Part shown: positions 11,031 to 23,907 of the stretch, in pieces
Layout: the number at the start of each line of letters is the position of its first letter
Position numbering within the stretch: position 1 is the stretch's first letter
Assembly (NCBI RefSeq): GCF_040054535.1
Contig: NC_090789.1
Location: forward strand, 4,460,697-4,524,696
From: Antennarius striatus
Taxonomy: Eukaryota > Chordata > Actinopteri > Lophiiformes > Antennariidae
Direction of reading: 5' to 3'
DNA: 64,000 nucleotides
Program-made: the position numbers and the translations under genes
The notes under the pieces: model-generated
What the model was told of the DNA's origin: nothing
Databases searched by the model: none
The model's input: the letters and a program-made list of their open reading frames with translations, nothing else

Positions 11031-11943
11031 TCAGCTAGGATCCCAAGGTGGCTCAGCGTTGAAGTCAAAGTGCTCCCTGTAAAGAGCCGCCCCTAGCCCC
11101 TCTGGGTAGCGCTCATACACCTGTGCAGAGACGGGGGAGCCCTGAAAGACAGATGAAGTATTAGACATGAATTTAAAAAGAGCAAAAATCATCAAAAGTC
11201 AAATTCACAAGTGACTCTTATATTATGGTCTGCCTTAACGACATCTTTCATTTCTAATTCATTCAAATTTGTTGTGACAAGAGTCACTACCACAATCAAT
11301 AATTTAAGAAATTGATGTGTACAGTGACGTGATTTGATATATTTACACCCCGGGTACGATTTCTGTCTAAATTAATCATTCTAAATTTAATCAGTGGACT
11401 ATCAGGTCCACACAGGGCGACACTTAGTAATGCCTCAAAGATAAACGAGACAATTAATGTGACGCTCCATAAAACAAGACACATTACGCAAAACACAACT
11501 GATTGATAGTTATATAAATGTTGGCCTTTATACAGAGAAGAAACGCTGTTGAAACTCTAAATCTGAAGTGATTACTGAGCTGCTAACGGTAACCTGGCTG
11601 CCAACAACACGACGGAGACACACGTTTTGCTAGCACCTAATTTGTTAGCAACCACAAAAACAACGCTTCACTTTGACACAACACGTTATTTAATGCAATA
11701 TTAGGATTTTAAGACGGGTTAATAATATGTTTACACCGTTGTAGTGACCGTTAAATATATGTAAAATGAAAAGAGAATTCAATGAATCGGTCTGTCATGT
11801 GCGGCGAGACCTTAGAAAGACTAGCCCGCCATGTTACGTCCGCCTTGCTCAATCCGAGGCACTCATTCTATGCACTTCGATTGACTTACGTGAGATAACG
11901 GCCAGGAGGTTTTGGAAAATCGTCTTCTCTTTTTCGGCGGAAT
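11031..11943 (-). CDS. azin1: azin1 upstream conserved coding region (uCC) ending in PPW, spliced over two leader exons
   Basis: A leader exon at 11141-10998 carries 36 open codons in phase 0 that end EPPWDPS and a TGA at 11033-11031. Upstream, a strong donor (CTCAC/GTAAGT, boundary 11890/11889) ends the first exon. Joined to it, the frame stays open and contains an AUU codon at 11943-11941 (context AAAATTCCG), giving a 54-codon product. Vertebrate AZIN1 mRNAs are known to have such a frame, started at a non-AUG codon. High polyamine stalls ribosomes at its PPW and lowers AZIN1 synthesis. The PPW, its near-terminal position and the splicing are seen; the function is carried over from the known system. 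An in-frame ATG also exists at 12069-12067 and may lie outside the transcript. The leader then joins the exon that starts at 9894, 24 bases before the main ATG. Confidence 0.8.
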
Positions 11944-11944
11944 T

Positions 11945-12300
11945 TTTAAAGAGTAGTGGGCACAACGATAAAAGAAAGAAAGACGGCTGTTTGTGCCATA
12001 TGTTTTGATTAAAAGGACGAGCGCGCTGCTAACGTTCGGCTTCTCTGTCGACTGATGGGTGGAGAACAACCGTAGCTAAGCAGTGGAAGTGGGAGATGTG
12101 ATCAACGGTCAGGGGGCGGGACTAAGTTTCATTTCCACCAATCGTATTCCGTCTGTTTTAAGAACACGCCAAATATGCATTTCCGAGCTAATGACGTAAA
12201 ATAAGCCTAAACTTTCCGTAGATGGTCGCTCGTATCTGTCAAACGGACCCCCGCCGGTCTTGTTTACAAATGACGGTCACGGCGCTCTTGGTGGAGATGG
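11945..12300 (-). promoter_or_regulatory. azin1: azin1 promoter and start of leader exon 1
   Basis: A CpG-rich block upstream of the leader exon. It has a GC box (GGGGCGGG, 12113-12120) and a CCAAT box (12138-12142), with no clear TATA box. The transcription start is probably between about 11945 and 12100 on the minus strand. The exact start was not determined, and it decides whether the ATG at 12069 is transcribed. Confidence 0.5.
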
Positions 12301-15300
12301 GCGGTTGTAAAACGTTCAGTGGTCCATAATAGTCATATTGCTGGTGTAATTTAAGTCTTACTTAGGAATGCAATGTAATAAGATGTTCAAATGATTTCCA
12401 AAATTAAAGACAAATCGTCACATAGAGCCTGAAATATAGTCGAAATATTTATGTCTATAAGTACTGTATATATTTTCTTCATTAATTAGAATTTAAAATC
12501 ATTCTGTGACTTATTTAACTTTGACTTGTTTTGTGTATTTTTTTTAAAATGTAACCTCTTGAGCATTGACTTGAACTCTTTATAGAACATGTTGCTGTTA
12601 AGTTGAGGGAAATTCCATTTCCATATTTACCCACCTTAAATCTAAATAAATTTACCCTCTGTATTTCTGTATTTACGGATTCCTTGAGGCTATTTTTTCC
12701 AGTTCAATTATTCATTGTTTGATGAACAAATATACTGTTTGTACACTCTAAGTTAAATTCTGACAGTATAATTTTAAAATAATGTAAGATCTTGATTGAA
12801 TTAGTTATTCATGACAAGATTTAGTGCAGATATGTTATCAGTGATTTTCTGTAATTAGCATGAACTACTTATGTGAGAGCAATGGAAAGGTTTTAAGGTT
12901 GGAAAAAGTGGTTCAAATGTGTTCTAATTACAACCCTCTTTGTCAGGTGTATTATTATTCTTTCTAACGCAGATGCGTACTAATTACACTCTTCTCAGTC
13001 AGCTGGATCCATTACCATTTCCCCAATCACACTCCACTCCAGAACACTTTTTAAACAACATTGTGACACATACATTTTTACAAATCAGGAAGAACAAAGT
13101 GTTGAAAAAATCCCTCTGCCTGAAGAGGCAGAGGATGATATTTTGACATTTAGTTCTGCTTGTGTTTCATGGAGATTTGGGGATTGTTATGATTAATGAT
13201 CTTAAAGTGCATGTGAGAAAGACTTGAGCAATAACCAAGAAAATACAATATGGTTTTAAACATACAAATCAAACCATCTTATATTTTGTTGGTTATTGCT
13301 CAAGTCTTTCTCACATGCACTTTTGGTGCTATTTCAAGTCTGGGAACGGAAATAATAATTCATCTAGATTCATTGAATTTAGCATGGTAGTCAGGAGTTC
13401 AGTTCAACACTGAATGACTGGCAAGAAGAGCACAACAACTCAGCCTGCAGCCACCTTGGTCCTATGACTAGTGTTGTAGGCAGAGAGCACTGGAACGAAA
13501 TCCTGCATGTCCTCATCTGCATGTCAATAATTGGCAGTCCTGTTGGCCAAATCTTTGTTTTATGATAGTCACTGCAAAGGACACCGTGTACAGAAATCAA
13601 TGTGGCTTTGAAAACATTGGATGCCATGCAACATCAAAGCAAATTGTGAATGAAGTTGCATTCTTGCTATACATTTCCAGTATGACTCTAAAAATTTACA
13701 TAACTCTAATCACATTCACACAGTCACACAAAGCATGTGGGGATACATAGGCTATAATGCATTTTGGTTTCAGTATGGAGTCATACACTCTTCGTTTTCA
13801 TAGAAATAAAGTACTTACAACTTGCTTCTAAATGTACTTTGGAATAGTGGACCATATGTTTGTAAAGTACAGGTAATTATGTAAAATATAAGATCAATTA
13901 AAATGCCAGAAACCATTGGTGGAAGGAAAATGAAAACAAAGACGATTAAAAGACAATAATGTTTTTTGTCTGTAATAAAACTCAGAAACATATATTACTG
14001 ATTTTATAAAATAAGTATTATTTATATTTTATAGCTTTTATCATATATACTGTGGACAGAATCGTTTATTATGGCTGTCTTTTTCAAGTATGTTGAAAAT
14101 TAAAATTATGAAAAATATTCTAAGGATTACATTGTTCAAACTTTTATAATTAAAATGTTAGCAAGTCTTAAGTGAATTACGAATGTAAAGTATGTACAAG
14201 GTTCTCTGTGATGCATTGGTGATGTGTATGGAGCACTTCACACATATTGCCTGTAGTCAGCTGGCTGTAAATTACATGATTATCGTCATCTCATCTACAA
14301 GAACATGGATGGATAGATGGACGTATATGTGCAAGGTTCATATTTGAGTCAGTGAAGAAGGGAGCAAAGTTCTTTTTTTTCAGTTCTACTCCTTGTTTCC
14401 AAAAAGCAAACAACATTTGTCAGCAAGAAAAGACATTATTTGAAAGTGACACCATTCCCACAAATCCCAAAAAATCCCAAAACAAATAATGAAGATTTAA
14501 TGACACAAGTTAGTATATTTGTTCATGTGTTGTTCACATTGGCAATGTTCATTATTGGTGTAACTATTATCCTTAACAAGGACAATTCTATTTAAGCCTG
14601 TTAGTAAACCATGGCAATGTGGTATGGTGAACCAGAGACAACCACAACACTGAAGCAGCTAAATGGATATCAGTCACTCTCAATTTCATTATTCACACGT
14701 TATTTATTTCAACAAAATATATTTGATCTACAAAATATAATTTAAAAAATGCTGAATGTTTTCTTAGTGTGGTTTGTAATTATTGCTGAAAGGGTCAGCT
14801 ATGCAAGCCATGAATAAATCGTGTAGTCAGACTGTCTGTGAAGGTTCTCATTCATCCAGGTCATGGTTATCCAAAGATGTTTAAAGATGTTTAAAACAAA
14901 ACACTGAACTTGTAGTGTCGTAAAATTTCAGCTCAGACAGAGACACTGTACACGCAGATGGTTGCGAGATTGGGCGTCTGTCAACAGGGCTGCGAGTCCT
15001 TAATGGTGCGTTCATAAATAATCGGAAATACGTAAACCCCAATGGTAAATTCTGTCGAGAGCCCCAACAGTGAATAATTACAGTATACAAACTGTGTTCC
15101 AACCTCAAGCAGCAATTAAGTGTACATATTTCCAATTCTTTTTTCCAATTAGTATTGTATTAGTTAACATTAACGACACGACGCAGTTACTCCGTCAAAC
15201 AGAACATATAATTATTGACAAATTTTGTTGATACGAACTACTTAGAGATACTTTTAAAATTACTGGATTCATGTAGGCCGATTTATTTTAAGAATTTATG

Positions 15301-15470
15301 CAACCAGTAGCGATTAATTTCGTCATCTGGTTGGTTTTTAGATTTTAGATTTTAGATTTAATATAATACATATTAAGACTCATGTTGTTTTTAAATGTTG
15401 CGACCGACGGAATATGCCGACATACGCTTTTCACATCTAAAAATATTCAGTTGTGTTATCAATGCTAGCT
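12301..15470. other. Intergenic between azin1 and atp6v1c1
   Basis: AT-rich, no gene seen. The long hairpin at 13204-13323 is the only striking structure. A triple TTTTAGA run lies at about 15335-15358. Confidence 0.5.
13204..13323. repeat. Long near-perfect hairpin (53-bp arms, 14-base loop)
   Basis: The left arm 13204-13238 is perfectly complementary to 13289-13323 (35 of 35). The pairing continues inward to 13256/13271 with only three mismatches (13239/13288, 13246/13281, 13249/13278), leaving a loop at 13257-13270. The outer arm reads AAAGTGCATGTGAGAAAGAC and onward. No clear target-site duplication is seen beyond the arms. Candidates are a short palindromic MITE, a hairpin RNA (miRNA-like or hpRNA), or a recent local inverted duplication. 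Confidence 0.85.
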
Positions 15471-15480
15471 GTCAGCCATT

Positions 15481-15599
15481 GTTGCGTCTGGCGCAGATAG
15501 ACTCTGAACCCAACGAGCATTCGTCGAACACGTGAAGGGATCCATGCGCGCTGCGGCCACTGCGCAGGCGCACAACTACTGTCTTGATCAGCTGACTGA
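15481..15599 (+). promoter_or_regulatory. atp6v1c1: atp6v1c1 promoter and untranslated exon 1
   Basis: A CpG-rich block contains a perfect NRF1 palindrome (TGCGCAGGCGCA, 15561-15572) and a CACGTG E-box (15529-15534). The likely untranslated first exon ends GCTGACTGA at 15599, before a GTAAGA donor. TFEB-type E-boxes are known at many V-ATPase promoters. The TFEB link here is inference from that one hexamer. Confidence 0.55.
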
Positions 15600-16240
15600 G
15601 TAAGATTTTTTTTTTGGTTGAAGGACCATTGAGTCGAAAACCTGCGATTATCCACGGTATGAATGGGAAAACGTTATTTTTGAAGTGAATTACGCCGCGT
15701 GGAGCAGATCTCGAAACAATTAAACATATCGGTAAATCTGAGAATAATCCGTAGCACACAGGTCGTGACAATGCGAGACTGCAATGCAAACAAGCTGCTG
15801 TCAACAGCAAGCTAACGTTGACAAAAACCCATCAACGAACTACTTTAATTTCGTCGATATTAATCGGATTATTAGCTCAGATTAGCAGGGCAACATTAAA
15901 AACGGCAGCTTTTATCCGTGTCACGCCGTTGGTGCGTATTTAGGAGGAAACTGATCATATGACTGTCAATCAGCACACACGAGGATGTGGCTGTTTCCAC
16001 TTCTCTTTACTGATGGAATCCCTGCGTGAACCGTGTAAAAAACAACAACAACAACAACATTTTGAAGCAAAATGAGTCCAAACACCCAAAACGGAAAACG
16101 ATCCGTGCTCCACAGTGCATGAGAGATAAGAGGCCCTGGATAAAGTTTAAACAGAGTTCTGTTAATGTTGTTTGTTCTGCTTCATCTTCAGTGACTTCCT
16201 CAACACCAAGGCTCCGTGGACCAACCCCAAACTATCAGCC

Positions 16241-19200
16241 ATGACTGAGTTTTGGTTGATCTCAGCTCCAGGGGAGAAGACATGCCAGCAGACCTGGGAT
16301 AAACTGATGGTGGCCACAACACGTACCAACAACCTGTCCGCTAATAACAAGTTCAACATCCCTGATCTCAAGGTTAAACAGTCCTCTGTGTTTCATACAA
16401 CAGAGTCCACCGGCTAGTAGCTTTAGTTATGGATAGCTCATGTCATGGAGGTTATGTTTGTTGGTTGTTGTTTTAGTTAGCAGGCCTGTGCTAAAACTGG
16501 TAAATAACTTTCAATTTTATGATTATATTTCTTAATGATTAGCCTAATTTTCTTCATGTATGATACATAAAGTGCAATGTTAAACAATAACATATTGCTC
16601 GTTTATTATATTGATTCAAGTGATGGTGACGATCCAGATTAATATCTGCATCAAACTGGTTTATGTATTTATAGGAGATCTTTAATGAGCTGCCGGATGC
16701 TGAGAGATTTTTTGGCCTTTGAATGACATTCTGGTATTTTTATGTATGTTTTTTTTGTTTCAAACAGGTCGGAACACTAGATGTCTTAGTTGGTTTGTCG
16801 GATGAACTGGCTAAACTCGATACCTTTGTGGAAAGGTAAACTTCAAAATTAACATCTTCATAAAATATTTAATGTGTTTGAGACTCCATTGATATTTAAA
16901 TGTCACATCTGAGTACAGATTTGTCTTCCTGTCATGTGATTCCTCTTGTTTTTTTAAGCCTTTTGTTGATCTGCGTTGTTTTTCAGTGTGGTGAAGAAGG
17001 TCGCTCAGTACATGGCCGATGTTCTGGAGGACAGTCGAGACAAGGTCCAAGAGAACTTACTAGCTAATGGAGGTAATAGCCGTTAGTCACCAACTCTTGT
17101 ATAACTAATATTGATGACTAATAGCTGGTAGAAAGCAAATTCGGGGAGGTGCATCATAATTGATGCTGACGACTTTTTCTTTTCACTTTTCAGTTGATCT
17201 GGTCACTTATATCACCAGATTCCAGTGGGACATGGCTAAGTACCCAATCAAACAGTCACTGAAAAACATCTCTGAGATCATCTCTAAGGTATTTGGAAAG
17301 ATGCTCACCTTTGAATGTGATGTTTGAATAAAAGAGACAACAAATGAAAACAAACATAGATATTTACTTAGAATTGCAAAGTCAATTTGTATCAAATTAG
17401 TGTCTCTCCTATTTGGTGTCTAGCAAGCGAGTCAGATAGACAATGACCTGAAGGCTCGAGCTTCAGCATACAACAACCTGAAGGGAAACCTGCAGAACCT
17501 GGAGAGGAAGAATGCGTACGTAATATCAGGATGCCATTATACTGTGCGCTGTTTGTAATGTGTTCCTCTGTAATCACATGAGATTAGCTTGTATTCTGTC
17601 TATATATGTTTGCCTTTGCAGTCGAAGGTGTTCGATATCTCCTGCAGGGATACATTTACTTGAAATTTATTTTAGATATTTGCTCTCTGTGAGTTTCGCA
17701 GTATGCATTACCTGCCTTCTCCTCTAGGGGGAGTTTGTTGACCAGGAGTTTGGCTGACATCGTGAAGAAAGAGGACTTTGTTCTGGACTCAGAATACCTG
17801 ATTACAATGCTGGCAGTCGTCCCAAAGTAAGAACATCAGTATATACATACTGTATGTAGTAAGCAGTGATGTAGAAAATCCCAAGTTATTGTGGCCGTAG
17901 AAGATATGACTCAGGTTTTGCCGACGGCAGTTAAGGTCACCACAGTGAGAAAGGTGTTTTTTTATTTGGTAGAAATATCGACTTCCCACATTCATTTTGT
18001 GTTAATGATTAATTCATTAAAAAAACACCCTTTTAAAAAGCAAAATGTGGGCTAAATGTGAATTATTGCTCCCAGTAAAAACACATCAAATGGTCAGATT
18101 GTAATGACCTACATTCAAAACATCAGCTTTGGAATGTAATATAAAATGTAATGTTAATAAACATATTAATTGCTGCAAACTTTTCTTTTCGCCCTCATCA
18201 GGACGAGCTACGCAGATTGGCAGAAGACATACGAAACGCTGGCAGAAATGGTTGTGCCACGCTCCACTAAGTAAGGATAACCACACGAATCGGTTCAGTT
18301 ATTTGTCGACTCGTAATCATCCATAGGAAGAGGAGAGTTTCTACAAGCATACATTCTATTAGAAGAGTTTGCTGGAATAAGGACTGATTTAAAAAAGGAG
18401 GACAAACTGCTGTATGCTGTATCACGGTTCATGTGGACTCACAGTTAAATAGACAAGGACAAACGCTGCAGTCAATCAGTAACTGGAATGATTGTAGATT
18501 TGATCTGAGATCTGATTTCCTCTTCAGATTCATCTTCTTATGTGACCCAAATCAGGAATAATTCGGAAAAATTATATATATATATATATTTAAAAAACAT
18601 GTTCTCAACTTAATTAGAGTCCATTTCCACCACTATTGTTTAATAATAATGTAACATCACTTAATTTACGTTTCTCTGAATGGGATATTCCATTTGTGAG
18701 GTATTCATAGAAAAACGCGTTACTATGGTATCCTCTGGGTGAGAGGACAGTGAGGATGTCTGAAAGGGTTCAATGTATGTTAAATAGTTCTTCTTTTGCA
18801 AACATTTAAAATGTAAATGACATATTTCAGTTGTGAACATCAGCATCTATCTGTCTTAAAAGATCTGTTTTTGAAAGCAAGAAAAAAACCGTGCAGCAGA
18901 CTTTTGAACGATAGTGTTCTGGATTAAAAAATGATTCATAGGAATGATGCTTTCACAGCTGCTGACCTTTTGCCAATGAGGCCAGAGGATTTTAGGCATT
19001 ACATTCAGGCCTTTGGACAGGAGGAACTCAGTGTCTTGTGGCGTCATAGCAACCAGTACTTCAGATATGGAGGACCATCTACCAGTGTGACCTGGAAAAA
19101 GGAAACCATAAATCTGTCTTTGCAGGAGCATCACTTCCATTATTTCGGAGCGGTTGTATCAGAGCAGATTATTATGAATGGACAGTTTTTTTCTCATCAT

Positions 19201-21134
19201 CTGGGGTCAAGGATGGGTTCTGTAATAATATAAAGAGTGAGACTATATACTGACACATACTTTAACTGTTAATGTGATGTTAGTCATATTATGCATGTCT
19301 GTGGGGAGTTTTTTTGCAATCATGGAATATAATGGGGAACAGATTTTTTCAGAGTGTTTGAATTATCAAACGTAATAATATCTTCCATTTGTTTTGTTCA
19401 TCCTTTGCAGTCGTATTAACTCTTAAGCAAAGAAAAATGACCTGTTAACCAGAAGCTAATCCTGATTTACATTTTTACTACAAAATTTGTCATCAGGCTA
19501 TTAAGTCAAGGCCATATCATGCTTTATTTTTAAATTTGTGAACCAAAATTTGTGTCTTTAGCTCACATCTGTCGTCTTTGCGTCCTCTTCCTCAGGCTGC
19601 TGTTTGAAGACAACGACAGCGGCCTGTTCAGCGTCACTCTGTTCAGAAAGGCTATAGATGACTTCAAGCACAAGGCCAGAGAGAACAAGTAAATAATTCC
19701 TTCATTTTTACCACGAGAACGCGAAGCAGTCCGAAGAGGTGATGTGTGAAGCTTAATAGAAGGAGACTATCAGGAGCTGGTTTTCAGTTATGGGCTCTGT
19801 CTTGAATTACAAATCATTTATAGTTGTTTTTGCTTGAATAATGTTCACTTGCTTTCGGATATTGATGTTACTAAACAATCGTTTTGGTTATTGAACCTGT
19901 CATTCATTAAATGCAGAATCAGATTTCTTAAGATCTAAAATTTTTTTAATAATAATCTGAATTTTGTTGATAAGATCTCCAATCTGTGTCAATATCTGTC
20001 TGTGCACACAACAGTCACACATAGGACTTGAGTGTAAGTGTGTGTCTGTGTGTTGACTACTGTGTCTCTTAACCTAGATTTACAGTGCGTGATTTCCAGT
20101 ACAATGAGGAGGAAATGAGGGCAGACAAAGAAGAGATGACACGTTTGTCCACTGACAAGAAGAAACAGTTTGTATGAATGCTGGTCTTTTCACTCACAGT
20201 AATACTGACTCGCAAAGCAGGAAAGGAAGATTATTACAGGGCTGACTATGTGTAAGAGAGGGGGGTTAAGAAGCTAATGCTGCTACGCTTTTCAGATATT
20301 TGGCTGTAGATGTATTTTTATTTGATTGTCTGTGATTAATTTGTGGAAACATGAAATTGCAGCTCATTGTACATTATGAATTAGAGACTGGAAACATTTA
20401 CATTAAACTTATTATGTTATGATTCATAAGAAAAATGAAACAAGCATCAAGAATAAAAATTCTCTCAATTGGTTTTGTTCTGTTGTAAAGCCATTAAATT
20501 ACACTTCCTATCCATGCAGGGGCCTTTGGTGCGATGGCTGAAAGTGAATTTCAGTGAAGCATTCATCGCGTGGATCCACATAAAAGCCCTGCGAGTGTTT
20601 GTGGAGTCCGTATTGAGGTGGAACGATTCGTTCATTCATACGTCCGTTTAATGCAGGGATTTTTTTCGCGTCTTGATGAGGTCTGAGGGAGTTGTTGTGT
20701 TTCGTAGATACGGGCTTCCCGTCAACTTTCAGGCCATGCTCCTTCAGCCCAACAAGAAGAACATGAAGAAACTGAGGGAGGTGCTCTATGACCTGTACAA
20801 ACACCTGGACAGCAGCGCTGCCATTATTGATGTGAGTCTAAAATTACAGGAAGTGCTTTGGCTCTTGGACATTTACAACTAGGGTTAGGATGAGAACACA
20901 TCAGCCTGATCCCCCAGAGGATGAGGCGTTGATTTGAAGGATGGATTAATTATTGAAAGTCATCATGTCCTGCCTTGTAAAACTATGCCTTGCTTGTTGA
21001 AACACATGTGATTCATTCCTGTGTTGTGCCTGCAGGCCTCTATGGATATCCCAGGACTGAACTTAAGCCAGCAGGAGTATTACCCCTACGTTTACTACAA
21101 GATCGACTGCAACCTGCTGGACTTCAAAGTCTAA
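16241..21134 (+). CDS. atp6v1c1: V-type proton ATPase subunit C 1
   Basis: Subunit C of the V1 sector links the peripheral stators to the membrane sector and controls assembly of the proton pump on lysosomes, endosomes and other acidic compartments. Twelve coding exons: 16241-16372, 16768-16835, 16987-17072, 17194-17288, 17424-17515, 17728-17826, 18202-18270, 19596-19688, 20078-20171, 20520-20617, 20708-20831 and 21036-21134. The total is 1149 bp and 382 residues, the same length as human. The protein starts [20 protein letters not shown] and ends CNLLDFKV, one residue past the usual ...FK end with a compensating difference inside. The frame is intact throughout. The coding start lies in exon 2, whose acceptor is at 16191. 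The C-terminal half (for example [20 protein letters not shown]) is nearly invariant in vertebrates. The N-terminal and central regions around the exon 7-9 junctions vary more. The ubiquitous C1 form is favoured over C2 by overall match and by the azin1/baalc neighbours. Confidence 0.96.
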
Positions 21135-21754
21135 ATACATTCCAATTATCTTCGTCTCCTCTCTGTCCTTGTGTGCAGTTATATTCTCATGTTGTTTTCA
21201 CTCTCAATTTGTTTCTTTTATTTTTATTATCTTGTGTTCTCATTTTTTTCTCTACTCCTGCATTCTTGTGTGTTCAACTTTTTCTTTGACTTCCTCAATG
21301 GACTGTGCTTTAAAAGGTGATTTTTTTTTTCTCCATCCATGCCATCAGAGGACATTGTAAAAATACTGCATTTCATTTTTTGTTTTTTTCCTTGTCAGCC
21401 ATCATCATTTTAAGGACCATAACTGTACACATGTAGGGGGGAAAGTAAGAGAACTATGAATAATATATGTTAAATATAATATTTATTTAAAACCTCTAAA
21501 GTCAGTGATGTTCTTGTTTGTTCAGTTTTTGGAAGTGATGTGTTTTTAGCTCTATGTTTATAAGTAGATGTTGACCATCTGTTCTCCTTATGAAGCTATG
21601 ATCTTGTCAAATACTCAGAAAAGGTCACTTTACACTGTAAAGAAGGATTTGCTAATCGTATGCTCCTATATATTAATCAGTTTCAGAGAAATATGGATAG
21701 CTCTATGTGCAAATACTGTATTGTCAGTATAACTGAAGTGAACAGCATATTTAA

Positions 21755-21774
21755 AATAAATGTGACAAAATAAA
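21755..21774 (+). terminator. atp6v1c1: atp6v1c1 polyadenylation signals
   Basis: Two AATAAA hexamers (21755-21760 and 21769-21774) lie about 620 bases after the stop, in a T- and A-rich 3' untranslated region, and are followed by TTTTGGTTCACC. They are the best candidates for the transcript end. Confidence 0.6.
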
Positions 21775-21799
21775 TACTGTATTGCAAAAAATATACTTA

Positions 21800-22692
21800 A
21801 TTTTGGTTCACCTCTCTTTTTACCTTGTTAAACCTTCTTAAACTGATACAAACCAACCTATAAGTCAGTACCAGTCCCGTTGTGAAACATAAAATCATTG
21901 ATTGAAGGAAAAATATAGGAAATAATTGATAAATGACTGAAAAAAGGACAGGTTACAACCTTTTAATAGTGCTCCAGTATATCACATATTAGATGTTAGA
22001 AAAACAACAAACTTGATAGGATACAGGAAGAACGGGAACCAATCGGGTTTCAGCTGCGACCCAAGCCCCGCCCCTTTAGCAGTTCATCTCAGCATTCGCG
22101 TCAAACTACGGATGTTTTCATCCAGAACCACTGAGGATGAGGATAATTATATTAAATTATGTTATTCTGTAGGAGATAAAATCCAAAAATGAAAAAAGAA
22201 CTAATGATTTTCTGTAAAGTTATGGCTTTGAATTTACATTTTGCGTCAAGAACATTGTTTTAATGTTAAATTAAGACATTTTCTCACAAACCGCTATACA
22301 ATTGAGAAATTTTTAAAAAAAAAAAAAAGTTTACACAACAGAATGACAAAAGCAGCGGTAATCACCTTCCTTTTTGATCGATATTTGCGCGTATTATTTG
22401 TATTAACGATCATGCTGATGTTCGCTGCCATCGTCGCTGGATGCAGATGTGACCCCCTCCCCTCCGGATGACGCAGACAAGACTCTCTCCAGTGCGCGTT
22501 AACGCTGGTCAGCTGTTGTCCGTATTGAGCAAGCAGCATCAACTCCCACCCCCCCACCCCATAGCAGCTGAGGCGGAAGATGGGAGCAGAAACACGAGTG
22601 GGGCTGCAGTAGAGATCCGGGGAGGATGCTGCGGCTGTCGTGAGCCGTGTCTCGTCCGCGTCAGCTGCGCCCGCCGTGGATGATTTTGCCCG
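21800..22692 (+). promoter_or_regulatory. baalc: Short intergenic gap and baalc promoter/leader
   Basis: From 21800 to about 22400 the sequence is AT-rich with no gene. From about 22430 to the ATG at 22693 it becomes GC- and CpG-rich, which fits a CpG-type promoter and 5' untranslated exon for baalc. The open frames on the minus strand across this island (22294-22743, 22539-22985) are composition artefacts. Confidence 0.5.
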
Positions 22693-23907
22693 ATGGGTTG
22701 TGGAGGGAGCCGGGCGGACGCGATCATCGAGCCGAGATACCATGAGAGCTGGACCAGAGAAACGGAATCTACATGGCTTACCAACACGGACGTGGAGACC
22801 TCTTTACCAGTGGCGACCAGTAAGAGATGTCGTCGTGTTTTCTGTCTGTAATAAATGAAACTGTGTGTGCCAAAGGCCTCTAAGAAAAAGAAGATCTTTA
22901 ATAATAAAAAAAATAAAATATAACATATGGGGTTCACCAGAAACCACTGGAAACAACCACCACTGACAACTCCCTGACACAGCAAATTTACACCATCTCT
23001 GTTATTACCCTATGCAGAAGTGAAGCCACATCTGGATGTTTTTAATGATAATTCATGCACTTCACTGTTTTCCAAAGGTAAAGCTCTGGAGGCCAGTCTG
23101 AGGGAGAAGAGGATGGTGAACACAGGAACCCAGTGTGGGAAGCAGGCCCTGGCGTCCACAGGCTCCAACCACCAGAGGAGAGCCAGACGCTCCCAGAGCG
23201 ATGTAGGTTTACACACCATAAAAAGTTGTACACACAAGTGACAGGAGGAGAATACACAAAAGCTTTCCACACAGATTGCCGCAACATGATTTTATAAATA
23301 TTATAATACTTCAATTCTTCCTGTGTGACTAAAAAAATAAATGCAGAACTATAAATAGAGGAGATGAATAATGAATGAATCTGTTAACTCATTTGAGGAT
23401 GAGGGGATGCTTGACCCCACGAACTGCAAATAACAAGCTGCACGACAAACCGATCAGTAGGTGACATTAGCACGTAACACGACATAACCTCCTTTGGTGA
23501 GCCTTGAGCTTGTGGATGCACGCTATTGAGAAGATGATCAACCCTCACAACCTTAAAAATTGTGTTTCTATAGCAACAACAAAAAATCAAACACTTCAAA
23601 ATGCAGAGCTCGTCGTATTACTTAATGTGTGTGTAAAGTTTATTGACACTACAGTTTCTGATCAATAGGGACATGTAGAAAATTAAAAATGCTGAAAAAA
23701 ACTATTGGATTTGGACATCTTTGTCCACTCTGTCCAGCCTTGTGGCATTTAAATCATGTGACATTAAAAAAATCTTACATCTTTTTATAGCAAACCTCTC
23801 GTGACTCTAAAAGGAGGGCATCAAAGGATGCCGCGGCGCTGTCTAAGGATGGGCAGCCCGTCAACATCAGCAGCGGAGGAGACGCCGAACCCGTGGAATG
23901 TGTCTGA
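22693..23907 (+). CDS. baalc: BAALC, lipid-anchored membrane-associated protein
   Basis: BAALC is a small protein of neural and haematopoietic progenitor cells that is held at membranes by N-terminal acylation. Three coding exons: 22693-22819, 23018-23202 and 23791-23907, totalling 429 bp and 142 residues (human 145). The N-terminus MGCGGSRADAIIEPRYHESW matches the family, with Gly2 for myristoylation and Cys3 for palmitoylation. It continues TRETESTWLT, the family's best conserved block. The middle (exon 2) is poorly conserved, basic and low in structure. The last exon starts QTSRDSKRRASKDAAA and ends EPVECV. The C-terminal part only loosely resembles mammalian BAALC, so the exon 2 and 3 limits rest on splice signals and frame. 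It follows atp6v1c1 in the same direction, as on human 8q22.3. Confidence 0.88.

Noticed and set aside
17111-17170. Possible C/D-box snoRNA in an atp6v1c1 intron (TGATGA ... CTGA)
   Set aside because: The base before the C box does not fit, no terminal stem can be formed, and no guide match is apparent.
22294-22985. Two minus-strand open frames of about 149 codons
   Set aside because: They overlap the CpG-rich baalc promoter and first exon, have no domain, and are explained by GC-rich composition.
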